A DNA stretch of 64,000 nt from G965240365 sp965240365 (GTDB lineage Bacteria; Pseudomonadota; Gammaproteobacteria; Eutrophobiales; Eutrophobiaceae): positions 992,001 through 1,056,000 of the forward strand of contig OZ251218.1 of NCBI GenBank assembly GCA_965240365.1. Direction: 5' to 3'. Numbering within the stretch: position 1 is the first letter of the stretch; every line of letters starts with the position of its first letter. Position numbers and translations under genes: made by a program. Of the stretch, positions 24,399-33,638 are shown one piece after another. The notes below the pieces were generated by a model, which saw only the letters and a program-made list of their open reading frames with translations, was not told where the DNA came from and did no database searches.

Positions 24399-26414
24399 AT
24401 GCTTTCAAGGCGTGAACTTGCCAATGCCATCCGCGCGCTCAGCATGGATGCCGTGCAGCGGGCTGGCTGCGGGCATCCGGGCGCGCCGCTGGGCATGGCG
24501 GATATCGCCGAGGTGCTGTGGAACGATTTTCTGAGGCATAACCCGGCCAATCCCGGCTGGGATAACCGGGACCGGTTTGTGCTGTCAAACGGTCACGCCT
24601 CCATGCTGATCTACGCGCTCTTGCACCTGAGCGGCTATCCGCTGTCAATGGATCAAATCCGGCAATTTCGTCAATTGCATTCAAAAACCCCCGGCCATCC
24701 CGAATACGGCCACACGCCCGGCGTCGAGACGACCACCGGCCCCCTCGGTCAGGGGCTGGCCAATGCCGTGGGCATGGCCCTGGCCGAGGCCATCCTGGCC
24801 GCCCGGTTCAACCGCGCTGATTTCGATATCGTCAATCATCATACTTATGTCTTTATCGGCGATGGCTGCCTCATGGAGGGCATCTCGCATGAGGTCTGTT
24901 CGCTGGCGGGCACATTGGGGCTGGGCAAGTTGATCGCGATCTATGATAGCAACCGGATCTCGATTGACGGCGATACCGCCGGCTGGTTTACCGAAGATGT
25001 CGCGGCCCGGTTTGAGGCCAGCGGCTGGCAGGCGCTCGGCGCTGTTGACGGGCATGACGCCGGGCAAATCAGGCAGGCACTGCAACAGGCCAGCGCCGAT
25101 CAGACCCGGCCCAGTATCCTTTGTTGTGACACCATCATCGGCTGGGGCTCGCCCAACAAGGCGGGCAGCGAAGCCAGTCACGGCGCGCCGCTTGGCGCCG
25201 GGGAGATTGCAGAGACGCGCCGGCAACTGGGCTGGGAGCATGCGCCCTTTGAGATACCGCCTGAATATTACGCGGCCTGGGATGCGCGGGAACGCGGCCA
25301 ACAGCAGGAAGCGGCATGGCGGGAAAAGTTTGCCGCCTACCGCGCAGCGCATCCTGAACTTGCCGCGGAGTATCAACGCCGCACACAAGGCCATCTGCCC
25401 GCCGACTGGGCCGGGCTGGTTAAAGAATATATCGCCGCCTGCGACGCCGGGGCCGAGTCCATCGCCACCCGCAAGGCATCCCAGAATGCCATCTCCGCCT
25501 TTGCGCCGCGCTTGCCGGAGTTGCTGGGCGGTTCGGCCGACCTGAGCGGATCGAATCTGACCCGTTGGGCGGGTTCAGTGACGATCAGCAAAGCCGGCAG
25601 GGACGGCAATTATATTTCGTATGGTGCGCGCGAATTCGGCATGGCCGCGATCGGCAACGGCCTCGCCCTGCATGGCGGCTTTATCCCTTATTCGGGCACC
25701 TTTCTGATGTTCTCCGAGTATGCGCGCAACGCCCTGCGTATGGCCGCGTTAATGCGGATCCGCAATATCTTTGTGTTTACCCATGATTCCATCGGCCTCG
25801 GCGAAGATGGCCCCACTCATCAGGCCGTGGAGCAGGCCGCGACCCTGCGGCTCATGCCGAATATGTCATTATGGCGGCCCGCCGATGCGGTCGAGTCCGC
25901 CGTTGCCTGGCAGGCGGCCATCGAGCGCCGGGACGGCCCGACCTGCCTGTTGTTTTCCCGCCAGGCGCTGCCCCATATCAAGCGCGATGCCGCCCGGATC
26001 GACAATATTAAAAGGGGCGGATACAAGCTGATTGAGGGGGGTGACATGCCCGAGGCGATCATCATCGCCACCGGCTCCGAGCTGGCGCTGGCCATGCGCT
26101 GCGCCGAGCAACTCAATGCGGCCGGCAGGAATATCCGCGTGGTTTCGATGCCGAGCACCGATGTATTCGACCGGCAGGATGAGGATTACAGGGCATCGGT
26201 GCTGCCCGATGCCTGCCGCCGGCGGGTCGCCATCGAGGCCGGAGTGAGCGATTACTGGCGCAAGTATATCGGTCTGGACGGCCTGGCACTGGGGGTCGAT
26301 GACTTCGGCCAGTCGGCCCCGGCAGAGGCCGTGTTTGACTATTTCGGCATGAGCGGGGACCATCTCCTGCGCCGGCTTGATGAATTTTTGGGAGAGTCTG
26401 AATGGAAGCTCTGA
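24399..26414 (+). CDS. tkt: Transketolase
   Basis: 671 residues from the ATG at 24399, with a strong purine-rich ribosome site (GGGGGGAA). Features: GHPGAPLGMADIAEVLW, TPGHPEYGHTPGVETTTGPL, thiamine-diphosphate motif FIGDGCLMEGISHE, and FTHDSIGLGEDGPTHQ in the middle domain. Transfers two-carbon units between sugar phosphates in the pentose-phosphate, RuMP or Calvin cycle. First gene of a plus-strand tkt-gap-pgk-pyk-fba series. Its last residues and TGA (WKL stop) are encoded by the terminus of the element at 26404, so the native C-terminus may have been replaced. Confidence 0.97.
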   Translation: MLSRRELANAIRALSMDAVQRAGCGHPGAPLGMADIAEVLWNDFLRHNPANPGWDNRDRFVLSNGHASMLIYALLHLSGYPLSMDQIRQFRQLHSKTPGHPEYGHTPGVETTTGPLGQGLANAVGMALAEAILAARFNRADFDIVNHHTYVFIGDGCLMEGISHEVCSLAGTLGLGKLIAIYDSNRISIDGDTAGWFTEDVAARFEASGWQALGAVDGHDAGQIRQALQQASADQTRPSILCCDTIIGWGSPNKAGSEASHGAPLGAGEIAETRRQLGWEHAPFEIPPEYYAAWDARERGQQQEAAWREKFAAYRAAHPELAAEYQRRTQGHLPADWAGLVKEYIAACDAGAESIATRKASQNAISAFAPRLPELLGGSADLSGSNLTRWAGSVTISKAGRDGNYISYGAREFGMAAIGNGLALHGGFIPYSGTFLMFSEYARNALRMAALMRIRNIFVFTHDSIGLGEDGPTHQAVEQAATLRLMPNMSLWRPADAVESAVAWQAAIERRDGPTCLLFSRQALPHIKRDAARIDNIKRGGYKLIEGGDMPEAIIIATGSELALAMRCAEQLNAAGRNIRVVSMPSTDVFDRQDEDYRASVLPDACRRRVAIEAGVSDYWRKYIGLDGLALGVDDFGQSAPAEAVFDYFGMSGDHLLRRLDEFLGESEWKL

Positions 26415-26571
26415 ATAAGTCCATCCAGGACTTATCAGAGCACGCAAGATGAAAATGCGATTTTCATCTTCCTGCCTGCTGCAGGCAGGGCTTCAAAATC
26501 AATGACTTGCGTTATTGATTTTGGCGGCACGTCCCTGTGCCGCAGGAAACTCTGATTAAATCAGAGTTTCC
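26404..26571 (-). mobile_element. Five-hairpin element, full inverted copy with inserted 19-bp palindrome
   Basis: 168 bp, equal to 149 bp of element plus the 19-mer at 26471-26489. On the plus strand it reads modules E, D, (19-mer), C, B, A and ends in GAGTTTCC. The palindrome occupies the same D/C junction as in the copy at 23291. The left terminus GGAAGCTCTGA overlaps the 3-prime end of tkt and provides its stop codon. It separates tkt from gap. Confidence 0.92.
26471..26489. repeat. 19-bp mini-palindrome between modules D and C
   Basis: Perfect CCTGCCTGCTGCAGGCAGG between GATTTTCATCTT and GCTTCAAAATC. Same site as at 23319, so these two may descend from one insertion that was copied with the element. 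Confidence 0.93.
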
Positions 26572-26613
26572 GAATCAGACTTACAGACAAGCTAACACAA
26601 TGGAGCATAAAAC

Positions 26614-27627
26614 ATGACGATTAAACTAGGTATCAACGGTTATGGCCGTATAGGACGCAATATCCTGCGGGCCTTATATGAATCAGGGCGCGCCGATGAA
26701 ATCCGGATCGTTGCGATCAACGACCTGGGCGATGCGCGGACCAACGCGCATTTAACCCGCTATGACACGGCGCATGGCCGTTTTCCGGGCGCGGTCAGCG
26801 TAGAGGGCGACACCATGATCGTCAACGGCGATGAAATCCGGGTGCTGGCCGAACGCGACCCGGCCAAACTGCCGTGGGCGGACCTGGGAGTGGATATCGT
26901 GCACGAGTCCACCGGCCTGTTTACCAGCAAGGCCAGGGCCCGCGCTCACCTTGAGGCCGGCGCCAAAAAGGTCATCATTTCCGCGCCGGGCGCGGCCGAT
27001 GTGGATGCGACCGTGGTTTATGGCGTGAACCACGGCAGCCTGAAGGCGACGGATACGGTCATCTCCAACGCCTCCTGCACCACCAATTGCCTGGCGCCGC
27101 TGGCCAAGGCGCTGCATGAGCAGATCGGCATCGCCGCCGGCGTGATGACCACGGTGCATGCCTATACCAATGACCAGGTGTTGACCGATGTCTATCATTC
27201 CGATCTCAGACGGGCGCGCTCCGCCACGATGTCAATGATCCCGACCAGGACCGGCGCGGCGGCCGCGCTCGGCCTGGTCCTGCCGGAATTAAACGGCAAA
27301 CTGGACGGCTATGCCGTGCGCGTGCCTACCATCAATGTCTCAATGGTTGACCTCAGTTTTTCCGCCGCCCGCCCGACCTCGGCGGAAGAGGTCAACGGCG
27401 TGCTGCAAGCGGCCGCGGCCGGCCCCCTGCAAGGGGTGCTGGTCTGTAATGACGAACCTCTGGTGTCGGTCGATTTTAACCATGACCCGGCCTCGGCCAC
27501 CTGCGACACCTCGCTGACCAAGGTGATTGAGGGCAGGCTGGTCAAGGTCGTGGCCTGGTACGATAATGAATGGGGCTTTTCCAACAGGATGCTGGATACC
27601 ACGATTGCCCTGATGAATGCCGGCTAA
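26614..27627 (+). CDS. gap: Type I glyceraldehyde-3-phosphate dehydrogenase
   Basis: 337 residues. NAD(P)-binding LGINGYGRIGRNILRAL, catalytic cysteine in ISNASCTTNCLAPLAK, and VPTINVSMVDLSF are all present. GGAG lies 8 bases before the ATG. Converts glyceraldehyde 3-phosphate to 1,3-bisphosphoglycerate; reversible, so it can serve glycolysis or, in one-carbon assimilation, triose-phosphate handling. Lies 43 bp after the element that follows tkt and 72 bp before pgk. Cofactor preference cannot be told from the sequence with certainty. Confidence 0.97.
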   Translation: MTIKLGINGYGRIGRNILRALYESGRADEIRIVAINDLGDARTNAHLTRYDTAHGRFPGAVSVEGDTMIVNGDEIRVLAERDPAKLPWADLGVDIVHESTGLFTSKARARAHLEAGAKKVIISAPGAADVDATVVYGVNHGSLKATDTVISNASCTTNCLAPLAKALHEQIGIAAGVMTTVHAYTNDQVLTDVYHSDLRRARSATMSMIPTRTGAAAALGLVLPELNGKLDGYAVRVPTINVSMVDLSFSAARPTSAEEVNGVLQAAAAGPLQGVLVCNDEPLVSVDFNHDPASATCDTSLTKVIEGRLVKVVAWYDNEWGFSNRMLDTTIALMNAG

Positions 27628-27699
27628 AGAGCATACTTCGCCCGAAACCGTAGCGCCCGGCACGGGGCGGCCGGATTAAAGAGACGCGATCAAAGCCTG

Positions 27700-28911
27700 A
27701 TGACAACCTTGATAAAAATGACCGATCTGGACCTCAAGGACAAACTCGTCCTTGTCAGAGAGGATTACAACGTGCCGATCAAGGATGGCGCGATAAGCAG
27801 CGATGCGCGTATCCGGGCGAGCCTGCCCGGCCTCAGGCACTTGCTCAAGGCCGGCGCGAAAATTATCCTGCTGTCTCACCTCGGCCGCCCGCGGCCGGGC
27901 GTGTATGATGAAGCCTGCTCGCTGCGGCCCGTGGCCGGGTGCCTGAGCCGCCTGCTGGACATCGAAACGCCCCTGATCAGGGACTGGACCGATGGCGTTG
28001 ACATGCGCGGGCGGCGGCTGGTCTTGTGCGAGAACGTGCGCTTTGAAGCAGGCGAGACCAAAAATGACGCGGCCCTGGCGCGCAAGATGGCCGGGCTGTG
28101 TGATATTTATGTCAATGACGCCTTTGCGACCGCCCACCGGGCCCAGGCTTCCACGCATGGCGTGGCCAAATACGCGCCGCTGGCCGCGGCCGGCCCGCTG
28201 CTGATCAAGGAGCTTGAGGCCCTGGGCAGGGCCTTGCAGGCGCCGGCGAGACCGCTGGTCGCCGTCGTGGGCGGGGCCAAGGTCTCCACCAAGCTCACCG
28301 TGCTGCAAAACCTGTTGCCCAGGGTCGATCACATCATTGTCGGCGGCGGCATCGCCAATACCTTTTTGAAGGCCGCGGGGCATGAAATCGGTCGTTCCCT
28401 GCATGAGGCCGACCTGGTGGCGCAGGCAAAAAAGCTGCTGCATGAGGCCGGCGCGGCCGGCTGCGAGATACCATTGCCGGTCGATGCGGTATGCGCGCGC
28501 GCCTTTGCCGCGGATGCCGAGGCCACGAGCAAGCCACTGCATGAAATCTCCGCGGAGGATATGATCATGGACGCGGGGCCGGAAACGGCGGCAAGGCTGG
28601 GCGCCATCCTGACCTCTGCCAAAACCATCGTCTGGAACGGCCCGCTGGGCGTATTTGAGTTTGACCCATTCAGCCGGGGCACGGAAAAACTGGCGCGGGC
28701 CATCGCCGCGAGCAACGCCTACTCCATCGCCGGCGGCGGCGACACCATCGCGGCCATCTCGAAGTTTAATGTCAGCGCGCAAATCTCCTATATCTGCACC
28801 GGCGGCGGCGCCTTCCTTGAATTTCTCGAAGGCAGAAAACTGCCGGCCGTTGCCATCCTGGAAGAAGCCGCCCGGGGGCGAGGCGCCACGGCAGAGGCCA
28901 AAGGGCCGTAA
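27700..28911 (+). CDS. pgk: Phosphoglycerate kinase
   Basis: 403 residues. VREDYNVPIKDG at the N-terminus (usually R-x-D-x-N-V-P; here E replaces the more common D or V-D), LLSHLGRPRPG, the GGAKVSTKLTVLQNLL core, and GGGDTIAAI near the C-terminus. Transfers phosphate between 1,3-bisphosphoglycerate and ADP in the cytosol. Start at 27700 has only a weak GAGAC upstream; an ATG at 27718 is possible. Followed after 25 bp by pyk. Confidence 0.96.
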   Translation: MTTLIKMTDLDLKDKLVLVREDYNVPIKDGAISSDARIRASLPGLRHLLKAGAKIILLSHLGRPRPGVYDEACSLRPVAGCLSRLLDIETPLIRDWTDGVDMRGRRLVLCENVRFEAGETKNDAALARKMAGLCDIYVNDAFATAHRAQASTHGVAKYAPLAAAGPLLIKELEALGRALQAPARPLVAVVGGAKVSTKLTVLQNLLPRVDHIIVGGGIANTFLKAAGHEIGRSLHEADLVAQAKKLLHEAGAAGCEIPLPVDAVCARAFAADAEATSKPLHEISAEDMIMDAGPETAARLGAILTSAKTIVWNGPLGVFEFDPFSRGTEKLARAIAASNAYSIAGGGDTIAAISKFNVSAQISYICTGGGAFLEFLEGRKLPAVAILEEAARGRGATAEAKGP

Positions 28912-28936
28912 TCTTTAACGCCGGCCGAATCCTTCA

Positions 28937-30379
28937 ATGCGCAGAACCAAGATCATAGCCACCCTCGGCCCGGCCACCGACCGGCCGGAGATGCTGGAAA
29001 AATTATTCCTTGCCGGGGTCGATGTGTTTCGGCTCAATTATTCGCATCAAGACCGCGCCGAGCATGAACGGCGCATCAAGGAAATCCGGCGCCTGTCGCG
29101 CAAGCATAACCATGCCGTGGCCGTGATCGCCGATTTACAGGGGCCCAAGATCCGCATCGAGCGCTTCAGGGCAGGCAAAATCGAGTTGCGCGAAGGCGGC
29201 AGCTTCAGCATCAACACCGCGCTCGGCCCGGAGGATGGCGATGAACGCCAGGTCGGCGTCAGCTACAAGGCGCTGGCCAGAGAGGTCAAGGCCAAAGATC
29301 GCCTGCTGATCGATGACGGCAGGCTGGTATTGGAGGTCAGCGCCGTCGCTGACCCTATCATCCGCTGCGCGGTGCTTACGGGCGGGGAGTTAAGCGACAA
29401 TAAAGGGCTCAACCTGCAAGGCGGCGGTCTGTCCGCCGCCGGCCTGACCGAAAAAGACGAGGCAGACCTGAAACATGCCGCCACGCTCAAGGCCGACTTT
29501 ATCGCCATTTCCTTCCCCAAGGACGCCGCGGATATCCGACGCGCGCGCAGAATGATGCAGGACTGCGGCTGCAAGGCGGGTGTCATTGCCAAGATAGAGC
29601 GGGCCGAGGCCCTGGACCATAGCGAGGAAATTATTGAGGCCGCGGACGCCATCATGATCGCTCGCGGCGATCTGGGCGTTGAAATCGGCGATGCCGCGCT
29701 GCCGCCGGTCCAGAAAAGCCTGATAAAAATGGCCAGAAGCATGGACCGGATTGCCATCACCGCGACCCAGATGATGCAATCCATGATCAACAGCAAGATC
29801 CCGACCCGGGCCGAGGTGTTCGATGTTGCCAACGCGGTCATCGACGGCGCCGATGCCGTCATGTTGTCCGGCGAGACCAGTATCGGCCGCTATCCCGATC
29901 GGGCCGTGGCGGCCATGGCGCGGATTTGCGCCGCGGCCGAAAAACAACGCAGCGTGCGCGTCTCCGACCATCGCATTAACCAGAGCTTTGCCAGCAGCGA
30001 AGAGGCCATCGCCATGTCCAGCATGTATGTGGCGAACCATATTGACGCCAAAGCCATTTGCGCCCTGACGGAGACCGGCAGCACCTGCCTGTGGATGTCG
30101 CGCATCAGTTCCGCCATACCGATATTCGCCTTTACCCGGCACATGGCCACGCGCCGCCGGGTCGCCCTGTACCGCGGGGTCTATCCCATGAAATTCGATA
30201 TCACGCACACCGATCCGCTGATTGCCAACAAGATCATGATCGACAAGCTGCTGGCGCAGGGGGATGTAAAAGACGGTGATTTCGTTATTATCACCAAGGG
30301 CGATCTGCGCGGCCGGCGCGGCGGCACCAACAACATGAAGATTGTGCGGGTGGGCCAGGCCATAGAACACACACTTTAA
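28937..30379 (+). CDS. pyk: Pyruvate kinase
   Basis: 480 residues. RRTKIIATLGPATD start, VFRLNYSHQ (family RxNxSH), ADLQGPKIRIERF, the signature VIAKIERAEALDHSEEI with its catalytic Lys-Ile-Glu, MIARGDLGVEIG, and ATQMMQSMINSKIPTRAEVFDVANAV. The usual MLESM sequence is here MMQSM. Makes pyruvate and ATP from phosphoenolpyruvate. Sits between pgk and fba with short gaps and no obvious ribosome site, which suggests coupling to upstream translation. Confidence 0.96.
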   Translation: MRRTKIIATLGPATDRPEMLEKLFLAGVDVFRLNYSHQDRAEHERRIKEIRRLSRKHNHAVAVIADLQGPKIRIERFRAGKIELREGGSFSINTALGPEDGDERQVGVSYKALAREVKAKDRLLIDDGRLVLEVSAVADPIIRCAVLTGGELSDNKGLNLQGGGLSAAGLTEKDEADLKHAATLKADFIAISFPKDAADIRRARRMMQDCGCKAGVIAKIERAEALDHSEEIIEAADAIMIARGDLGVEIGDAALPPVQKSLIKMARSMDRIAITATQMMQSMINSKIPTRAEVFDVANAVIDGADAVMLSGETSIGRYPDRAVAAMARICAAAEKQRSVRVSDHRINQSFASSEEAIAMSSMYVANHIDAKAICALTETGSTCLWMSRISSAIPIFAFTRHMATRRRVALYRGVYPMKFDITHTDPLIANKIMIDKLLAQGDVKDGDFVIITKGDLRGRRGGTNNMKIVRVGQAIEHTL

Positions 30380-30399
30380 ACAAACAATGAGGCAGAAAA

Positions 30400-31431
30400 A
30401 TGAACACGGCAGAACTTGAAGCAAGCGCCAGGGCGATGGTCGCAAAAGGCAAGGGGATCCTCGCCATAGACGAGAGCGCGCCCACCATAAAAAAACGGTT
30501 TGACACGATCAACATCGAATCGACCGAAGAAAACCGCAGGGCCTACCGCGAACTGTTAATCACCGCCGCCGGTAGCAACGCCTATATCAGCGGCATGATC
30601 CTGTTTGACGAGACGATTCGCCAGGCGACCCGTGACGGCACGCCTTTTAGCAGAGTGCTGGCCGAGCAGGGCATCCTGCCCGGCATCAAGGTGGATACCG
30701 GCGCCAAAGACCTGGCCCTGCATCCGGGCGAGAAAGTCACGGAGGGCCTGGACGGGCTGCGCGAGCGGCTGGCCGAATATAAATCGCTGGGGGCGAAATT
30801 TGCCAAATGGCGGGCGGTGATCACGATCGATGGCGATACTATCCCGAGCCGGGCCTGCATTGACGCCAATGTGCACGCGCTGGCGCGTTACGCGGGCCTG
30901 TGCCAGGAGGCGGGGCTGGTTTCGATGGTGGAACCCGAAGTCCTGATGGATGCGGACAACACCATTGAGCGCTGTTATGAGGTCACGGCGGCTACGCTCT
31001 GCGCGCTGTTCAGCGCGCTTAAAGCCCATGGCGTGGCCATCGAATATACGATCCTGAAGACCAATATGGTGATCGCCGGCAAACAATGCCCAGCCCAGGC
31101 CGGCGTTGCGGAAGTGGCCCGGCAGACCGTGCAATGCCTGTTGGACAACGTGCCGGCAGAACTGGCGGGCATCGTCTTTCTGTCCGGCGGCCAGCAGGCC
31201 GAACTGGCCAGCGCCCACCTTAACGCGATGAACGCGAACCATCCGGAAAAGCCCTGGCCATTGAGTTTCTCTTATGGGCGCGCCCTGCAGGAACCCTGTC
31301 TCCGGGCCTGGTCGGGCAAGGCCGAAAATATCGCGGCGGCCCAGGCCGCGCTGCTGCATCGGGAAAAGTGCAACAGCCTGGCCTGCGCCGGCGAATACAA
31401 CGCGGACATGGAAACCGCAGCCGGTTTTTGA
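30400..31431 (+). CDS. fba: Fructose-bisphosphate aldolase, class I
   Basis: 343 residues. Class I features: ARAMVAKGKGILAIDES, KFAKWRAVITI, the Schiff-base lysine segment ILKTNMVIAGK and the C-terminal LSFSYGRALQ. Cleaves or forms fructose 1,6-bisphosphate without a metal ion. GAGG lies 8 bases before the ATG. It closes the tkt-gap-pgk-pyk-fba series, 20 bp after pyk. Use of a Schiff-base class I enzyme rather than the metal-dependent class II enzyme is worth noting for a methylotroph-type cluster. Confidence 0.94.
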   Translation: MNTAELEASARAMVAKGKGILAIDESAPTIKKRFDTINIESTEENRRAYRELLITAAGSNAYISGMILFDETIRQATRDGTPFSRVLAEQGILPGIKVDTGAKDLALHPGEKVTEGLDGLRERLAEYKSLGAKFAKWRAVITIDGDTIPSRACIDANVHALARYAGLCQEAGLVSMVEPEVLMDADNTIERCYEVTAATLCALFSALKAHGVAIEYTILKTNMVIAGKQCPAQAGVAEVARQTVQCLLDNVPAELAGIVFLSGGQQAELASAHLNAMNANHPEKPWPLSFSYGRALQEPCLRAWSGKAENIAAAQAALLHREKCNSLACAGEYNADMETAAGF

Positions 31432-31510
31432 GCGTTTTCAGGTTTCAAAGGTCTCCAGATTCGCCGCAGACGAAGAATGACAACCAAAGACACATTTCAG
31501 CCTGACGCTG

Positions 31511-31529
31511 CCCACCTGCAACAGGCAGG
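31511..31529. repeat. 19-bp palindrome, diverged copy
   Basis: CCCACCTG-CAA-CAGGCAGG: right arm intact, left arm with two changes. Located in the 271-bp gap between fba and purC. Confidence 0.6.
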
Positions 31530-31564
31530 GCATTCCCGGATAGACTTATTCAGGGTTCACTTAA

Positions 31565-31713
31565 GGAAGCTCTGATTGAATCAGAGCTTCCTGCGATACA
31601 GGGATGTGCCGCCAAAATCAATGACGTAAGTCATTGATTTTGAAGCAGGGTGAAAATCGCATTTTCACCCTGCGTGCCCTGAGAAATCCAGGATGGATTT
31701 ATTCAGGGCTTCC
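31565..31713 (+). mobile_element. Five-hairpin element, full copy (empty), TTAA at both ends
   Basis: 149 bp with modules A-E in the same order as 18444 and with no 19-mer. Ends are GGAAGCTCTGA and CAGGGCTTCC; outside both ends is TTAA (CACTTAA left, TTAACAA right), either a target duplication or extended terminal repeats. The right end overlaps purC and supplies its stop codon. Confidence 0.9.
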
Positions 31714-32602
31714 TTAACAACTTGTCCCTGATCTCCGCATACCTTGCCGCCGTATTTTCAAGTATGGCTTGCGGCAGGCGCGGCCCCGGCGCGCGTTTAT
31801 CCCAGGCCAGCGTTGCCAGATAATCGCGGACATACTGCTTGTCAAGACCGGGCGGACTGCGGCCGATCTCATAGGAATCCACCGGCCAGAAACGCGATGA
31901 ATCCGGCGTCAGGATCTCATCGATCAAGACCGGCGAACCTTCCTCATCCAGGCCGAACTCAAACTTGGTATCCGCGATAATAATGCCCCTCGCCAGCGCG
32001 TACCCGGCCGCCTCGCTGTAGAGTCGCAGGCTCGTCTGCCTGATCCGGTCTGCCAGGGCCTGGCCCAGCCGGCTTGCGGTTTGGTCAAAGCTGATATTCT
32101 CATCATGTTCGCCCACGGCGGCCTTGGTCGCCGGGCTGAAGATCGGCTCGGGCAATCTCTCGGCCTGACGCAAACCGGGCGGCAGGAAAATGCCGCCCAC
32201 ATCCTTGCCGGCCTGATAATCCCGCCAGCCGGAGCCGGTTAAATAACCGCGCGCCACGGCCTCAACCGGCAGGGCCTTCAATCTTTTGACGACAACGGCG
32301 CGTCCCTGCAACAGTTCAAGCTCGGCGCTGTCATTTATGACATCCTCGATATCGATCCCGGTCAGATGATTAGGAATCACGGCCTCAAAACGCCGGCACC
32401 AGAAATCGGACAGGGCCGTCAATATCCGGCCCTTGCCGGGCACGGGATCAGGCAGGATGACATCAAAAGCCGACAGCCGGTCAGTGGTCACAATCAGCAT
32501 GTGCCGGTCATCAACGGCATACAAATCCCTGACCTTGCCGCGACTGATCAACGGCAGGCTCTTTAACTCCGAACGATAAAGTGTTTTCGGCCGGGCCGAC
32601 AT
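31703..32602 (-). CDS. purC: SAICAR synthase (purine biosynthesis)
   Basis: 299 residues. Features: SRGKVRDLYAVDDRHMLIVTTDRLSAFD, LPVEAVARGYLTGSGWRDY, ATKAAVGEHDENISF and IIADTKFEFGLDEEG with LIDEILTPDSSRFWP. Ligates aspartate to CAIR in de novo purine synthesis; eukaryote-like longer form. The final codons (AGG AAG CCC TGA) come from the terminus of the element at 31565, so Arg-Lys-Pro may not be the ancestral end. Stands alone, opposite in strand to the glycolytic operon. Confidence 0.96.
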   Translation of the reverse strand: MSARPKTLYRSELKSLPLISRGKVRDLYAVDDRHMLIVTTDRLSAFDVILPDPVPGKGRILTALSDFWCRRFEAVIPNHLTGIDIEDVINDSAELELLQGRAVVVKRLKALPVEAVARGYLTGSGWRDYQAGKDVGGIFLPPGLRQAERLPEPIFSPATKAAVGEHDENISFDQTASRLGQALADRIRQTSLRLYSEAAGYALARGIIIADTKFEFGLDEEGSPVLIDEILTPDSSRFWPVDSYEIGRSPPGLDKQYVRDYLATLAWDKRAPGPRLPQAILENTAARYAEIRDKLLRKP

Positions 32603-33227
32603 AAGAATAGATTGAATCCGTGTTGTCCTGTGAAAGCAGCGCCTATTTTCTCATACTCGCGCTGCTACGGCTAAGCCTTGTCCGGGTCCCATATTTATGA
32701 GACCAGGCAGGCGGCTTACCAGCAACAGGCGGACCTGGATTTCCGCAAGGATTTCAAGGATTGTAGCGTCACGATCCTGCTACCATGACCCCTGAAAGCG
32801 ATGCCCGTCAGAAACAACTGACACTAAAAGAAGACTTAACTCTTTACATAATGTTTCGATGGTCCTAAAATTTACAAGTTATGGCTAATCATTTCGAACA
32901 CTGCCGCGCGGGATATATCTCACTGCGAGTGAGAAATCGCTGTTGGAACAATACGGTGTGACAGCTAGACGAATTTGAGCGCGCCGCACGGCCGGAGCAA
33001 GCCCCTCCGCAGCGCGACACCGATGCCGAGCGGCCAACTGGTTCAAACGATGCTGAAGGCTGACATGCTCGCCCTCGAACCGCGGCCGCCAAAAGAATTG
33101 GCGCAGGATGTTGACCGGCAGGCGTTTGAGCGCAAATGGGCGGACGAATTACAGCGCGCGCAGGAGCGTGGCCCCGAGCAAACCAACGCCCCCGAGCCGG
33201 ACCCGAAAAATTACCGCTAGATGATTT
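32603..33227. other. Gene remnants at the left edge of the decayed island
   Basis: No intact gene in this 625-bp stretch. Plus-strand peptide-like fragments are readable: one ending DFRKDFKDCSVTILLP (about 32680-32788) and, at about 32960-33220, FERAARPEQAPPQRDTDAER that shifts frame into KELAQDVDRQAFERKWADEL and ends PDPKNYR. Composition (charged, Gln/Arg-rich) resembles C-termini of mobilisation relaxases, but no catalytic motif remains. Assignment to a family would be a guess. Confidence 0.45.
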
Positions 33228-33638
33228 TCACTTTTCTCTAGGACGGACGTCAAGGCCGTATTCTCGGGAAATTTCCTGTTCCCGGCCTTTCAGACGGGCT
33301 TTTATCTCGCTTAATTCTTCACCGTATTTACGCAAACCCCAACTTACGCCGTAAAGAAGTCCGAGACACGAGGCCCAGAGACCGAAGATTATAAAAGCTA
33401 TTACAGTAAAGCCTACTGCAAAACGGAAACCCAATGCATCGTTAGGTTCAACATCATTTCCATATATCGATATACCAGCTATAGATATCCATATACGCCA
33501 TACGCCAATAATTACGAGCTGCCAGAGCCAAGGATAGTTTAACAAGAGACTGAAGAGCACAAAAGCTATTACAGCGCCGACTAATGCAGGAACGACAATC
33601 ATTTTAAAACGCAGCCAAAAAGTGCGGTGACTACCCAT
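33228..33638 (-). CDS. Hypothetical inner-membrane protein
   Basis: About 136 residues from the ATG at 33638. Three hydrophobic segments (about residues 15-35, 42-62 and 80-105) and a charged C-terminal tail (YGEELSEIKARLKGREQEI) likely cytoplasmic. Family not recognised. It lies downstream of the coupling-protein remnant on the same strand and probably belonged to the same conjugative or integrative element. An alternative Met 12 codons upstream would extend it into the coiled-coil fragment region. Confidence 0.55.
   Translation of the reverse strand: MGSHRTFWLRFKMIVVPALVGAVIAFVLFSLLLNYPWLWQLVIIGVWRIWISIAGISIYGNDVEPNDALGFRFAVGFTVIAFIIFGLWASCLGLLYGVSWGLRKYGEELSEIKARLKGREQEISREYGLDVRPREK

Noticed and set aside
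23291..26571. CRISPR array suspected from repeated short palindromes
   Set aside because: Spacing is irregular, there are no unique spacers of constant length, and no cas genes are present. The repeats are dispersed elements.
32889..33092. Minus-strand frame in the island's left edge
   Set aside because: Its translation is not protein-like, and the plus-strand fragments in the same place read more naturally.
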